NCBI RefSeq assembly: GCF_000518605.1
Contig: NZ_JADX01000010.1
Location: forward strand, 1-64,000
Direction of reading: 5' to 3'
Length of the DNA: 64,000 nt
Source of the DNA: Shewanella fidelis ATCC BAA-318
GTDB lineage: Bacteria; Pseudomonadota; Gammaproteobacteria; Enterobacterales; Shewanellaceae
Position 1 is the first letter of the stretch. Each line of letters opens with the position of its first letter. Under the pieces are notes generated by a model that saw only the letters and a program-made list of their open reading frames with translations, was not told the origin of the DNA and searched no databases. A program made the translations under genes and the position numbers. Shown piece after piece: positions 1-9,682 of the stretch.

Positions 1-1
1 T

Positions 2-77
2 TGGAGCGACATATCGGGTTCGAACCGATGACCTATACCTTGGCAAGGTATCGCTCTACCAACTGAGCTAATGTCGC
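2..77 (-). tRNA. tRNA-Gly (anticodon GCC)
   Basis: On the minus strand a complete 76-nt cloverleaf can be folded. The acceptor stem is GCGACAT/ATGTCGC, followed by discriminator T and an encoded CCA. The anticodon stem ATACC/GGTAT encloses loop TTGCCAA, giving anticodon GCC for glycine. The T-loop region contains the expected GGTTCGAACC. It lies at the window edge, so further tRNA copies may follow outside. Confidence 0.97.
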
Positions 78-193
78 ATTTCAACTTTTATTATCTAGTC
101 ACTAAGTTTGGTGCTTAGCGAAAAGTTGAGGCCGCATTATATGAAAATTTTCTTACTCTGCAACCCTTTCTTTTAAATAATCTGACTGATTGG

Positions 194-739
194 TTAAATA
201 GTAAATACCTTTGCTCGATAAAACTGCAATTCGGCGATAGATTCTTCGATATCTTGCAATGCTTGATGAGTATTCTTTTTCTTAAAGCCTTCCATTGCAG
301 TCGGCTCCCAGCGACGAACCAACTCTTTAATCGTGCTCACATCGATATTGCGGTAATGGAAGTAATCTTCAAGCTCTGGCATATAACGATTTAGAAAGCG
401 GCGATCTTGACCAATACTATTACCACACATAGGAGAAGCACCTGCCGGAACATATTGTGATAAAAACGCAATAGTTTCTTTAATTGCCTGCTCTTCAGTA
501 ACAGTACTTGCTCTAACGCGATCAATTAATCCTGACTCACCGTGGTGTTTTTGGTTCCAATCATCCATTAAGGCTAACTGCTCATCAGATTGATGAATCG
601 CAATAACCGGCCCTTGAGCGATAATATTTAGCTCTTTATCTGTCACAATTGTGGCCATTTCTATAATCTTATCAACGGCAGGCTCAAGTCCTGTCATTTC
701 TAAATCGACCCAAATCAGATTGTTTTCATCTATTGCCAT
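194..739 (-). CDS. orn: Oligoribonuclease (3'-5' exoribonuclease)
   Basis: This 181-residue protein degrades two- to five-nucleotide RNA fragments, including pGpG from cyclic-di-GMP turnover, in the cytoplasm. It is a DEDDh exonuclease: D12 and E14 lie in the N-terminal [11 protein letters not shown] motif, D112 in [10 protein letters not shown], and H158 and D163 in [11 protein letters not shown]. Its length equals that of E. coli Orn. It is divergent from rsgA, the same arrangement as in enterobacteria, which supports the call. The 112-bp gap to rsgA probably carries both promoters. Confidence 0.97.
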   Translation of the reverse strand: MAIDENNLIWVDLEMTGLEPAVDKIIEMATIVTDKELNIIAQGPVIAIHQSDEQLALMDDWNQKHHGESGLIDRVRASTVTEEQAIKETIAFLSQYVPAGASPMCGNSIGQDRRFLNRYMPELEDYFHYRNIDVSTIKELVRRWEPTAMEGFKKKNTHQALQDIEESIAELQFYRAKVFTI

Positions 740-851
740 AAAGGGACCTGTTATTCCTGTTAGCCTAAAATCAGGCTTTTTTGTTTAAGACCGTGTATCA
801 TACTGGTTTTTTAAGCAACACAAAATCACCTTTATCATTGAAGACTAATAC

Positions 852-1916
852 GTGAGTAAAAAGAAACCACTAAGCCATGGTCAATTACGCAGAATGCGGA
901 CCAATCAAAGAAAGAAATTGCAGAGCCACGATGCGGGCACCACAACGGACTTACAAGATAGTACGTTAGGACCAGAGCAGCAAGGCACCATTATTTCCCG
1001 TTTCGGTCAGCACGCTGATGTGGAAACCGACGGCGGCCATCTTGCTCGCTGTAATATTCGTCGTAATATTAAGAGCCTAGTCACCGGTGATAAAGTGATT
1101 GTGCGCTTGGCGCTAACCAGTGAGTCAGGAGCAAGTCGTATTGAGGGCGTGGTCGAAGCCGTTCACCCAAGGCACTCACAACTGTCTCGCCCAGACTTAT
1201 ATGATGGCGTAAAAATTATTGCCGCTAATATTGACCAGATTTTGATTGTCACTTCAGTCAAACCTGCATTTACAACTCAGATCATTGACCGTTATCTTGT
1301 TGCCGCTGAAGATACAGGCATTACGCCAATCATCATTCTCAATAAGGTTGATTTAATAACTGCTGAAGAAGCACCTGAAATCGATGCTGCATTGGCTCGC
1401 TACCAAGCGATTGGTTATGAAGTGTATAAAGTCAGTAGCAAAACTGGTGAAGGCGTAGAACAGCTACATGCACTAATGAATGACAAGGTAAACGTATTTG
1501 TCGGTCAATCAGGTGTAGGTAAGTCTTCAATGATCAACGCTATGATGCCTGATGCAGAATTGCTTACTGGTGATATCTCTGAAAACTCAGGCCTTGGTCA
1601 ACACACCACCACAACCGCAAAATTACTGCATATTGAAACCGGTGGAGATCTAATTGACTCTCCGGGTGTACGCGAATTTGCTCTATGGCACTTACCTGCA
1701 GACCGCGTTGGCTGGTGTTTTGTTGAATTTAGAGACTACTTAGGTACCTGTAAGTTTAGAGACTGTAAGCATCTCAACGATCCCGGTTGCTCTATCACTG
1801 AAGCTTATAAAGCCGGTGAGATCACCGAAGACAGATACAATAATTATCATCGCATTATTGCCAGCTTAGATGAGCAAAGACATGCTCGCCACTTTAGAGC
1901 TGGTCCTGACGAATAA
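852..1916 (+). CDS. rsgA: Ribosome small-subunit-dependent GTPase A
   Basis: RsgA is a circularly permuted GTPase that assists late 30S ribosomal subunit maturation. The order of motifs shows the permutation: NKVD (G4) and SSKTGEG (G5) come first, then the Walker A motif GQSGVGKSS (G1) and DSPG (G3). The C-terminal zinc finger is visible as C..C.H....C in CKFRDCKHLNDPGC. An N-terminal basic extension (KKKPLSHGQLRRM) precedes an OB-fold region. The start is GTG with only a weak upstream GAAG. It is followed by psd as in E. coli. Confidence 0.96.
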   Translation: MSKKKPLSHGQLRRMRTNQRKKLQSHDAGTTTDLQDSTLGPEQQGTIISRFGQHADVETDGGHLARCNIRRNIKSLVTGDKVIVRLALTSESGASRIEGVVEAVHPRHSQLSRPDLYDGVKIIAANIDQILIVTSVKPAFTTQIIDRYLVAAEDTGITPIIILNKVDLITAEEAPEIDAALARYQAIGYEVYKVSSKTGEGVEQLHALMNDKVNVFVGQSGVGKSSMINAMMPDAELLTGDISENSGLGQHTTTTAKLLHIETGGDLIDSPGVREFALWHLPADRVGWCFVEFRDYLGTCKFRDCKHLNDPGCSITEAYKAGEITEDRYNNYHRIIASLDEQRHARHFRAGPDE

Positions 1917-2043
1917 CGCGATATTGCGGTAAAAACACAACTTAGCAATAAGCTGCACAATCGCCTACATAAACTAAAATCGGCATGCAGCTTTATAGTA
2001 AATAGATAACACCTCAAAGTGTAAAGATTAAAGGATATTGAAA

Positions 2044-2907
2044 TTGGATAAAGTCAAAATTGCGCTGCAATATATTATGCCAAAGCACTTACTTTCTCGT
2101 CTTGTCGGTAAGCTAGCAGCCGCTGAAATGGGCGCTGTAACTACAGCAGCAATCAACTGGTTTATTAAGCAGTATAAAATCGATATGAGTGAAGCTGCTG
2201 CACCTGAAGCTAGCGCTTACCGTACATTTAACGACTTTTTTACTCGCGCACTAAAACCGGGCATACGCCCATTATGTGAAGACCAAGACTATATCGTTCA
2301 CCCAGTCGACGGCGCAGTCAGCCAGCTTGGTCCAATCAAAGAGGGACGCATTTTTCAAGCTAAAGGCCATGACTATTCTTCACTTGCGCTATTAGGCGAT
2401 CAAGCTGATGATGCTAAACGCTTTGAAGGCGGTGACTTTGCAACGATTTACCTTGCACCGAAAGATTATCACCGTATTCATATGCCAATTAAAGGCACAC
2501 TTTCTAAAATGACCTATGTGCCAGGCGAGCTGTTTTCCGTTAACCCGTTAACGGCTGAAAATGTTCCTGGTTTATTTGCTCGTAATGAGCGTGTAGTAGC
2601 TATTTTTGAAACAGAAATCGGTCCAATGGCAATGGTGTTAGTCGGCGCCACTATCGTTGCTAGTATCGAAACTGTATGGGCAGGCACAGTAACACCGCCA
2701 ACGGGTAAAAAGGTATTCACTTGGGACTACCCAACTGAAGGCCCAAATGCATTAACACTCGAAAAAGGCGCTGAAATGGGCCGCTTCAAGCTAGGTAGCA
2801 CAGTAGTCATGTTGTTTGCTAAAGATGCACTTGATGAATTTGCTGATGGAGTAGAGCCAAAAAGCGTGACTCGTATGGGTCAACCTTTTGCAAAAATCGA
2901 AGATTAA
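2044..2907 (+). CDS. psd: Phosphatidylserine decarboxylase proenzyme
   Basis: Psd converts phosphatidylserine to phosphatidylethanolamine at the inner membrane and self-cleaves to make a pyruvoyl cofactor. The cleavage motif LGST is present near residue 252, and the conserved HPVDG and KDYHRIHMP segments hold the Asp and His of the self-cleavage triad. An in-frame TTG exists at 2038, but it is only three bases from AAGGA. The TTG at 2044 gives the family start MDKVKIAL with better spacing, so I chose that (287 residues). The next gene starts 15 bp downstream. Confidence 0.95.
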   Translation: MDKVKIALQYIMPKHLLSRLVGKLAAAEMGAVTTAAINWFIKQYKIDMSEAAAPEASAYRTFNDFFTRALKPGIRPLCEDQDYIVHPVDGAVSQLGPIKEGRIFQAKGHDYSSLALLGDQADDAKRFEGGDFATIYLAPKDYHRIHMPIKGTLSKMTYVPGELFSVNPLTAENVPGLFARNERVVAIFETEIGPMAMVLVGATIVASIETVWAGTVTPPTGKKVFTWDYPTEGPNALTLEKGAEMGRFKLGSTVVMLFAKDALDEFADGVEPKSVTRMGQPFAKIED

Positions 2908-2922
2908 TTTCTTAAGGAAGGC

Positions 2923-3801
2923 ATGGATAGTAAAAAGACAGGGCTGTTAGAGCTTCACTGCGCGGTACTGCTGTTTGGCGGTACCGCATTATTTTCCAAG
3001 CTTATCCCGCTCAGTGCACTCGATATCACGTTACTTCGCTGCGTGGTTGCCGCCACTGTATTAGCACTTATCGTAAAACTCAGTAAGCAATCTATCCGCC
3101 TTAATGCCCCCAAAGATTATCTCATCGCTATAGGACTCGGCATCATCGTCAGTCTACATTGGGTTACCTATTTTGCCTCAATGCAGCTGTCATCTGTAGC
3201 AATCGGTATGATCGCGTTTTTCACCTATCCGGTTATGACAGTATTGGTCGAGCCTATGGTAACCAACACTAAGCTCAAGTTTGCCGATATCATTAGTGGC
3301 ATTACCGTATTATTTGGCGTGTACTTATTAATCCCTGAGGCAAGCTTAGGCAATGATGTCACCTTAGGCATCGTTATCGGGATTTTTTCTGCGGCATTAT
3401 TTACCGCTCGCAACTTATTGCATAAACGCTACTTCTCTGCCTATAGCGGTCAGCAAGCCATGCTTTACCAAACTGCAGTTGCAGTTATTTTTCTTGCCCC
3501 TTGGCTTAGCGTAGATCCAAGTACTATTGAGCAGAATGTATGGTGGTTGATAGTCCTCCTAGGTGTGGTATTTACCGCTGCGCCCCATGCATTATTCACT
3601 TCAGCCCTTAGATTATTAAGTGCAAAAACCGTTGGTTTAGTCTCTTGTCTACAACCTTTTTACGGCGCAGTGTTAGCACTTATACTGCTCGGAGAAGACT
3701 TAGCAATCAACACGGTAATAGGTGGCACTTTGGTTGTTGCTACCGCTTTATTTGAAACCCAACAAAGTCATAGATCAAATAGCGTAAAAAAGACCGCTTA
3801 G
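2923..3801 (+). CDS. DMT-superfamily (EamA) permease
   Basis: This 292-residue protein has about ten hydrophobic segments arranged as two repeats, the pattern of EamA drug/metabolite transporters. The first repeat opens with LELHCAVLLFGGTALFSKL, and the second ends with the typical LLGEDLAINTVIGGTLVV. The ATG has a strong Shine-Dalgarno sequence, AAGGAAGG, seven bases upstream. It sits between psd and mscM, so it is an insertion into the usual psd-mscM pair. The substrate cannot be inferred; amino acids or metabolites are usual for the family. Confidence 0.85.
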   Translation: MDSKKTGLLELHCAVLLFGGTALFSKLIPLSALDITLLRCVVAATVLALIVKLSKQSIRLNAPKDYLIAIGLGIIVSLHWVTYFASMQLSSVAIGMIAFFTYPVMTVLVEPMVTNTKLKFADIISGITVLFGVYLLIPEASLGNDVTLGIVIGIFSAALFTARNLLHKRYFSAYSGQQAMLYQTAVAVIFLAPWLSVDPSTIEQNVWWLIVLLGVVFTAAPHALFTSALRLLSAKTVGLVSCLQPFYGAVLALILLGEDLAINTVIGGTLVVATALFETQQSHRSNSVKKTA

Positions 3802-3824
3802 AGCGATTTATTTATCAGGATAAC

Positions 3825-6800
3825 TTGGCTACTATAAACAGGTCTTTTTTGCCTGCTCACACTCTTACCATGTATCGTTTTTTACTGCTCGTTCTGTGCC
3901 TATTTATCACCTCTACCAACGCTAATCCGCTGCAAATTGAAAAGCGTTTAGGTATTGCTGCAACTAACACTGAGTCAACACCTCAAGAACAGTTAGCTTT
4001 GCTACAAGACAAAACACAGGATTTAGTAATAACCGCCACTAATGCTGAAGATTTATTGCGTAATTTTGACGAGCATAAGCAAAATCTATTAGCGCAAATT
4101 GAAGATGCAAAACAGGGCTTGAGTATTTCTAAGCAGCAAGATGTGCAGCAACAAGCTTCACTGGCTTATTTGCGCCTGTCAGAATTAAAAGAAGTTGAGA
4201 TCAGTTTAAGTCAAAAGATAAATAGCCTAATCAAGTCGCATAATGCGCTACCTGATGCTCTCGTAGAAGCTAGGGCTACACTGCAAAAACATAAAAAGAT
4301 CCGCATTCCTGACGAGCAAACTATTGCAGAGCAAATCTTATTAGCCCAAGGAACTCTCTATCAGCAACATGTTGTCACTCTCGAAGCACTGCTAGCCAGC
4401 AGCCAAAAAGAGATTGATTTAAACCAACTACAACTGCAGCTCGTTCGTGAACAACTCGCTCAGCAAGAGTTGCTAATTGAAGAATTAAACCAACAAGTTG
4501 TTAAGCAAAGGCAAGTGCAAACCGAAGCCGCAATCGCTGGTAGTTTATTACCTAACGATAAAAGCCACGATCCAATTGCACAAGAGCTTAGTGATAGCAA
4601 CTTGATATATGGTGAAAACCTTAAACAATTAAACCACAAAATTAGTCAAGTCTTGGGCCAGCAAGAACAAGCCGAGGCGCAATACCAAGCCCAAGCTAAA
4701 CAACTCACGACAATTGAGCAACAAATCGGCTGGATAAAGCTAAACTCAGCTTTTGGTGAGCGCTTTTTGCAGATGCTACAAGCGCTACCTAAACCACCTA
4801 GCCAAGATCCAGTACAAAGCGAGATTGCCGATACCCGCTTAGCTCGCTATCAAATTGAGCAGGCGCAAACACTCAATAGCCAATTAGTGACAGATTTAGA
4901 CGACACCAACTCTCTACAAGCGAAATTATTATCATCGCAAGCTTTGTTGCTACAACAGCTTATTCAAAGCTACGATCAGTACTTAAGTGAGCTCGCCGAT
5001 CTTAGAGTGAGTTATGAGCAACTTAATCAACAATACCTGACATTAAAGAGCATTTTAAACGAGCATCTATTCTGGGTACCTAACGCTAATAGTATTGGTG
5101 GGTTATGGATCACCGATTTACATCAGAGCATTCAATGGATGCTGCAGCAAGCACCTTGGAGCCAGATGCAAAGCTCTTTTAATGAGCAAAGTACACTTTG
5201 GTCATGGTGGTTGATCTTGTTTGTCGTCAGCATGCTTGCTCAGGACATTTTAACCCCGAGATTTAAATCAGCGATGCGCCGTGAGTTGCCATTTGTTGGC
5301 AACGTTACCCAAGATAAATTTATTTATACTTTCCACGTATTAATTAACTCGTTGGGTTACAGCTTACTTAAACCCTTACCTATTGTATTGGCTGGCATCA
5401 TTTTCTATCAATCGAGCCATAACTTTGTCTCCGCAGTTGGTATGGGGATCATGGCGTCTGGTATTTTGTACCAGCTATACCGCTTTATCTTTTTGCTGGC
5501 ATTAGACCGAGGCTTACTGATCAATCACTTCAAGGCACCACAAAGCGTTGTACGTGCCGCTCAAGTGCGTTTTAAGCAGTTTACCCTGATGGCAATGCCT
5601 TTTTTTGCCATCATGGCATTCACAGAGATCATCGATACATCTTTAGTACGTAATAGCTTAGGTCGTGGTGCATTTATTATTTTCTGTTTAATGCTGTTTT
5701 GGTTTTATAAAGACATGCTCAGCTTATCCAACAAGCAAGCAACAGAAGAGCACAGCAAGAATAAAAAGCTCATCCAAAAGCTACTTTGGGCAATGCTGAT
5801 TATTATGCCAGTAGCCTGCGCTGTATTAGCCTTCCAAGGTTATTATTACACTGCGTTCCAGATGTTCCTGCAGTTACAACTGTCTTTAGTCTTTGGCTTA
5901 GGCTTTCTACTCTTGTACCACTTGATCAAACGTTGGATGTTGATTGAGCGCCGCCGAATAGCCTTTGAACGTGCTAAAGCAAAACGCGCAGAAGTCTTGG
6001 CGCAACGCGAAAAAGGTGAAGTAACTGTCGGCGAGCAAACAGAAACTTACGAGGAGCCAGTTGTTGATCTCGAGACCATCTCCAGCCAGTCTTTAGGTTT
6101 AGTGCGTTCACTATTGTTACTGGCATTTTTAGCCAGCATAGTCGGTTTATGGACGCAAACTCATACCGCCCTGTTTTCGCTGCTTGATGGCGTCACGTTA
6201 TGGTCGAGTAATACCACAGTTAATGGTATTGAGCAGCAGATCCCAATTACCTTAAAGTCGCTACTCTTATCGTTAATCATCGTTGGGTTCTCGATGATGA
6301 TTGCCACGAATCTACCCGGTCTTATTGAATTAACTATCTTACAAAGACTGGATCTAAGCCAAGGTACTGGGTTTGCACTCACAACTGTCAGTCGCTATTT
6401 AGTGGTGCTTTTTGGTGTGTTAAGTGGCTTCTCAACCTTAGGCATGGAATGGTCAAAGCTACAGTGGCTTGTTGCCGCTTTATCGGTCGGATTAGGCTTT
6501 GGCCTGCAGGAGATCTTCGCTAACTTTATCTCTGGCTTGATTATCTTATTTGAAAAACCCGTGCGCATTGGTGATACCGTCACCATACGCGATCTAACAG
6601 GTACAGTGAGTAAAATTCAGATCCGTGCTACCACTATTGTAGACTGGGATCGCAAAGAGATTATCGTGCCAAATAAAGCATTTATTACTGAGCAATTAAT
6701 TAACTGGTCGCTATCTGATCCAATTACTCGTGTGATTGTCTATGTATCAGTTGCTAGAGATTCCGATCCAGCTCGCGTAGAAGCCGCGCTTTATCAAGCC

Positions 6801-7055
6801 GTAAAAGAGTGTGATGATGCTTTACTCTCACCAGAGCCTGAGGTCTGGTTTGCAGGTTTTGGTCAACACACACAAGACTTTGAAGTAAGAGCTTATGCTA
6901 AAGATATGGGAGCGCGTTGGCCGCTAAAACACAAGTTGCACAAGCAGATCACTAAGAAGCTAAATGAAAACAACTTAGTATTGGCTTACCCTCAACTTGA
7001 AGTGCATTTATCACCGAGTCAAAGCAAAGATGTACAGAACCTGATAAGAAGCTAG
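3825..7055 (+). CDS. mscM: Large mechanosensitive channel (MscM/MscK type)
   Basis: This 1076-residue inner-membrane channel belongs to the large MscS branch, which releases solutes during hypo-osmotic shock. It has a signal peptide, a long periplasmic glutamine-rich coiled coil (about residues 40-420), many membrane helices, and a C-terminal MscS core. The pore-lining helix is LSVGLGFGLQEIFANFISGL, followed by the beta domain FEKPVRIGDTVTI. Position after psd matches E. coli mscM (yjeP). The TTG start has AGGATA upstream. The ATG at 3870 would give a cleaner signal peptide (MYRFLLLVLCLFITSTNA) but lacks a Shine-Dalgarno sequence, so the start is open. Confidence 0.9.
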   Translation: MATINRSFLPAHTLTMYRFLLLVLCLFITSTNANPLQIEKRLGIAATNTESTPQEQLALLQDKTQDLVITATNAEDLLRNFDEHKQNLLAQIEDAKQGLSISKQQDVQQQASLAYLRLSELKEVEISLSQKINSLIKSHNALPDALVEARATLQKHKKIRIPDEQTIAEQILLAQGTLYQQHVVTLEALLASSQKEIDLNQLQLQLVREQLAQQELLIEELNQQVVKQRQVQTEAAIAGSLLPNDKSHDPIAQELSDSNLIYGENLKQLNHKISQVLGQQEQAEAQYQAQAKQLTTIEQQIGWIKLNSAFGERFLQMLQALPKPPSQDPVQSEIADTRLARYQIEQAQTLNSQLVTDLDDTNSLQAKLLSSQALLLQQLIQSYDQYLSELADLRVSYEQLNQQYLTLKSILNEHLFWVPNANSIGGLWITDLHQSIQWMLQQAPWSQMQSSFNEQSTLWSWWLILFVVSMLAQDILTPRFKSAMRRELPFVGNVTQDKFIYTFHVLINSLGYSLLKPLPIVLAGIIFYQSSHNFVSAVGMGIMASGILYQLYRFIFLLALDRGLLINHFKAPQSVVRAAQVRFKQFTLMAMPFFAIMAFTEIIDTSLVRNSLGRGAFIIFCLMLFWFYKDMLSLSNKQATEEHSKNKKLIQKLLWAMLIIMPVACAVLAFQGYYYTAFQMFLQLQLSLVFGLGFLLLYHLIKRWMLIERRRIAFERAKAKRAEVLAQREKGEVTVGEQTETYEEPVVDLETISSQSLGLVRSLLLLAFLASIVGLWTQTHTALFSLLDGVTLWSSNTTVNGIEQQIPITLKSLLLSLIIVGFSMMIATNLPGLIELTILQRLDLSQGTGFALTTVSRYLVVLFGVLSGFSTLGMEWSKLQWLVAALSVGLGFGLQEIFANFISGLIILFEKPVRIGDTVTIRDLTGTVSKIQIRATTIVDWDRKEIIVPNKAFITEQLINWSLSDPITRVIVYVSVARDSDPARVEAALYQAVKECDDALLSPEPEVWFAGFGQHTQDFEVRAYAKDMGARWPLKHKLHKQITKKLNENNLVLAYPQLEVHLSPSQSKDVQNLIRS

Positions 7056-7071
7056 AGGTAATAGAACCATT

Positions 7072-7761
7072 ATGAAGATTTTTGCTCACCGAGGTGCCAG
7101 CGGTTACGTTGCTGAAAATAGCTTGGCAGCATTTGCCAAATCAATCGAGTTAGGCGCGACAGCAGTTGAGCTAGATATTCATCTGGTTGAAGATGAGCTC
7201 TACGTATTTCATGACAGACGCCTAGAACCTAAAAGCTCTGGATTTGGCCTAATCGAAATGATGAGTAAGGCACAGATAGAGCAGCTTAGCGTTGATGGAG
7301 AGCCAATACCGACCTTAATACAGGTATTGCAATTACTCAGGCCCCATAACACCTTGGTTAATATCGAGCTTAAAGGTTTGGCTTGTTTAGAGGCATTTAT
7401 TGCCCTGTATCCAAAACTGCTCAACGAGCTCAATTACCCAGCGGATAAACTACTGATATCTTCATTTAATCACCCATTTTTAGCTAAGGTAAAACAACAA
7501 TTCCCCGGCGTCTTAATCGCACCACTTATCGAAGGGGTGCCACTCGATTTAGCAGCTGTGGTAACACAACTAAGCGCTTACTCCATCCATCTTGGGTTGA
7601 GCTTTACCACTCAAGAAATGGTTGATGATGCTCACCTACGCGGTGCTAAAGTGTATGTTTATACCGTCGATAATCTGCAAGATATTGATATGCTAAAGCG
7701 CATGGGTGTAGACGGCATATTTACCAATTACCCAGATAGAGCGATTCAGCATTTACGGTAA
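7072..7761 (+). CDS. Glycerophosphodiester phosphodiesterase
   Basis: This 229-residue cytoplasmic protein has a GDPD TIM-barrel and would hydrolyse glycerophosphodiesters to glycerol-3-phosphate and an alcohol. The N-terminal HRGASGYVAENS, the metal-binding ELDIHL and the FHDRRLE motifs are all present, and the C-terminal VYVYTVDNLQDIDMLKRMGVDGIFTNYPD is typical. No signal peptide is visible, so it resembles cytoplasmic UgpQ rather than periplasmic GlpQ. It follows mscM by 16 bp and is likely co-transcribed with it. A link to lipid turnover with psd is plausible but inferred. Confidence 0.88.
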   Translation: MKIFAHRGASGYVAENSLAAFAKSIELGATAVELDIHLVEDELYVFHDRRLEPKSSGFGLIEMMSKAQIEQLSVDGEPIPTLIQVLQLLRPHNTLVNIELKGLACLEAFIALYPKLLNELNYPADKLLISSFNHPFLAKVKQQFPGVLIAPLIEGVPLDLAAVVTQLSAYSIHLGLSFTTQEMVDDAHLRGAKVYVYTVDNLQDIDMLKRMGVDGIFTNYPDRAIQHLR

Positions 7762-7772
7762 GAACTCGTGAT

Positions 7773-7790
7773 TAATACCAATTAGTATAA
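7773..7790. repeat. Short imperfect palindrome repeated in the window
   Basis: TAATACCAATTAGTATAA lies just after the glycerophosphodiesterase gene. The same 18 bases with one change (T to C at the eleventh position) occur at 51328-51345. Two copies in intergenic DNA 43 kb apart suggest the end of a dispersed repeat family. I cannot count further copies from this window. Confidence 0.4.
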
Positions 7791-7876
7791 GATTGAGCTA
7801 ATTTGCGTAAATACGACAATATAAACTAGACTGAAATTAATAGCTTAGTGATTTTGCCGACCATAACTAACGTTAT

Positions 7877-8221
7877 TTACACCTGTCGATTTCGTTGCGC
7901 CCAGCTACCTATCGCAAAGAAGATGGCAACCACTAACACAAATAACCAATGCGCAGGTATTTTAGCCATATATTGCGCCAACAATGGGCTTAAATGAATA
8001 ATCATTAGGCCATAACCAAATGCATTAACGATAACAAAGATCGACGTGCGCAATAAAAACGAGCGACCAGCAAAATAGCGACGTAGAAAACGATTAATAT
8101 CTGCGCCAAAAACAACCAAACAACAAGCTATAATAGCTGTGGCGACTTCGGAAAGCCAAGGGGTAATCAGTCCCCCTAAGTAGTTTAAAAGCGAAATTAA
8201 TTTAGCAATAAAATCAGACAT
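7877..8221 (-). CDS. DUF3392 family inner-membrane protein
   Basis: This 114-residue protein has three hydrophobic stretches (about residues 20-40, 58-80 and 90-108) and no enzymatic motif. I recognise it as the DUF3392 family of small membrane proteins seen in Shewanella and Vibrio; its function is unknown. It is a single gene, convergent with the phosphodiesterase and divergent from the dehydrogenase, so neighbours give no clue to a role. Confidence 0.75.
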   Translation of the reverse strand: MSDFIAKLISLLNYLGGLITPWLSEVATAIIACCLVVFGADINRFLRRYFAGRSFLLRTSIFVIVNAFGYGLMIIHLSPLLAQYMAKIPAHWLFVLVVAIFFAIGSWAQRNRQV

Positions 8222-8269
8222 TTTTCAGCCAGTTAAATCTCAGGTAAACGTAGAATATAGGGAGTTAGT

Positions 8270-9196
8270 ATGGGACACAAGTTACTCTTGCTCACCAGAG
8301 AGAATGAGCGCTATCGCCAACTATTAAATTCCTGCCACCTGCCAGATACCATCATTTTGGATGATGATCCTCAGGGGATATTCAACGCCGATATTTGGCT
8401 AGCTGAGCCAAAGTTAGCAGCCCCTTTATTACCCCATGCCGCTAACTTGAAATGGATGCAATCGACCTTTGCCGGTGTGGATGCACTAGTCAAACCTAGA
8501 CAACGCAAAGATTATGAACTCACTAATGTTAGAGGTATTTTTGGGCCATTAATGAGTGAATATTTGTTTGGCTACTTGCTAGCTTATCAACGTGAGCATC
8601 GAAAGTATAAGACTCAGCAGGATCAAAAAGTCTGGTTACCCGGTAGCTTTAAAACCCTACAAGGGCAAACCTTATTATTACTTGGTACAGGCTCTATCGC
8701 TAAGCATATTGCACAAACAGCCAAGCACTTCGGCATGCATGTCATTGGTATTAACCGTGGTGCTAAACCCACTCGAGGCTTCGACGAAGTCGACACCTTA
8801 GCTAACTTAACTCATTACCTTCCCCGCGCTGATGCAGTGGCCAGCATTTTACCGAGTACCCCAGAAACCAAAGGTGCATTGAACCCACAAACCTTGTCGC
8901 TACTAAAGGAAGAAGTTGTACTGTTCAATCTAGGCCGAGGGGATGTACTCGACTTGGACGCACTGTATTTGCAGTTAGTTAAGCATCCTGAGCAACAAGC
9001 CATTTTAGATGTATTCAACCAAGAGCCATTACCTGAAGAGCATCCAATTTGGACATTAGATAATGTGGTTATTACCCCACATATTGCGGCGCCGAGCTTT
9101 CCCGAACAAGTGGTAGAGATCTTTTCAGAGAACTTTCACAAGTGGATTAAAGGAGAGAAACTGTCCCATAGAGTCCATTTTGAACGAGGTTACTAA
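8270..9196 (+). CDS. D-2-hydroxyacid dehydrogenase (NAD-dependent)
   Basis: This 308-residue protein belongs to the D-isomer-specific 2-hydroxyacid dehydrogenases, which reduce 2-keto acids such as glyoxylate or hydroxypyruvate with NAD(P)H. The Rossmann nucleotide-binding motif is LLLGTGSIAKHIA. Catalytic Arg is in LFNLGRGDVLD, Glu in FNQEPLPEEHPIW and His in VVITPHIAAPS. The overall length and sequence resemble the GhrA-like branch. The substrate is not determined by what I can see. A terminator hairpin follows at 9287. Confidence 0.88.
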   Translation: MGHKLLLLTRENERYRQLLNSCHLPDTIILDDDPQGIFNADIWLAEPKLAAPLLPHAANLKWMQSTFAGVDALVKPRQRKDYELTNVRGIFGPLMSEYLFGYLLAYQREHRKYKTQQDQKVWLPGSFKTLQGQTLLLLGTGSIAKHIAQTAKHFGMHVIGINRGAKPTRGFDEVDTLANLTHYLPRADAVASILPSTPETKGALNPQTLSLLKEEVVLFNLGRGDVLDLDALYLQLVKHPEQQAILDVFNQEPLPEEHPIWTLDNVVITPHIAAPSFPEQVVEIFSENFHKWIKGEKLSHRVHFERGY

Positions 9197-9286
9197 TTCT
9201 TTATTCAGTTAACTGCGATTGATTTCAATGAAAAATGATTTAGCAGCAACGGAGCCGAATACTGACATCGTACACAAACATCAGTA

Positions 9287-9310
9287 AAGCGTGAACTAAG
9301 CACGCTTTTT
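9287..9310 (+). terminator. Rho-independent terminator after the dehydrogenase gene
   Basis: AAGCGTG and CACGCTT form a seven-base stem around a seven-base loop, followed by a short run of T. It lies 90 bp beyond the stop codon of the dehydrogenase gene. Confidence 0.6.
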
Positions 9311-9361
9311 AATAACTGCAGTTGTTAAATTAGCCAATAATTATATTTAGCAGTTATTAGC

Positions 9362-9382
9362 ATTGAGAATTATTTTCATTTA
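9362..9382 (+). promoter_or_regulatory. Fur box upstream of bfd
   Basis: The stretch ATTGAGAATTATTTTCATTT contains a 7-1-7 inverted repeat, TGAGAAT-T-ATTTTCA, with six of seven arm positions paired, which is the classic Fur-binding form. It sits 37 bp before the bfd start codon, where a repressor would block transcription. Iron-repressed bfd is established in other gammaproteobacteria. Confidence 0.72.
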
Positions 9383-9418
9383 TACTTCGTTGCATATTCG
9401 ATTTAGAGATGATATTCC

Positions 9419-9610
9419 ATGTACGTTTGTCTATGTCATGCTATTACTGATACGCAAATCAAAGAAGCTGTTAGCCAAGGCGACATGTCGCTTGCCGATG
9501 TAAAAAAGCGTCTAGGAGTGGCAGATCAATGCGGTAAGTGCGCAAAAATGGCAACACAAATCATCCAAAAGCAAGTTGCTATCGAGCCGAATTTTTACGA
9601 AGTTGCTTAA
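9419..9610 (+). CDS. bfd: Bacterioferritin-associated ferredoxin
   Basis: Bfd is a 63-residue [2Fe-2S] protein that delivers electrons to bacterioferritin so that stored ferric iron can be released. All four cluster ligands are present: C4 and C6 in YVCLCHAIT, and C38 and C41 in DQCGKC. Its length is that of the family. No bacterioferritin gene is adjacent. The upstream Fur box predicts expression under iron starvation, which fits the function. Confidence 0.95.
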   Translation: MYVCLCHAITDTQIKEAVSQGDMSLADVKKRLGVADQCGKCAKMATQIIQKQVAIEPNFYEVA

Positions 9611-9634
9611 TAAAAATAAGCAGCCTATTCACAT

Positions 9635-9664
9635 AAAAAATGCAGCCAATTGGCTGCATTTTTC
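9635..9664. terminator. Bidirectional terminator between bfd and parC
   Basis: AATGCAGCCAATTGGCTGCATT is a perfect palindrome flanked by A-rich and T-rich runs. It can end transcription of bfd from the left and of parC from the right. Confidence 0.85.
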
Positions 9665-9682
9665 TGTTTCTATAAGTGCGTT

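Noticed and set aside
756..782. Hairpin AGCCT-AGGCT with a T run between orn and rsgA
   Set aside because: The five-base stem is short, and no plus-strand gene upstream would need a terminator there.
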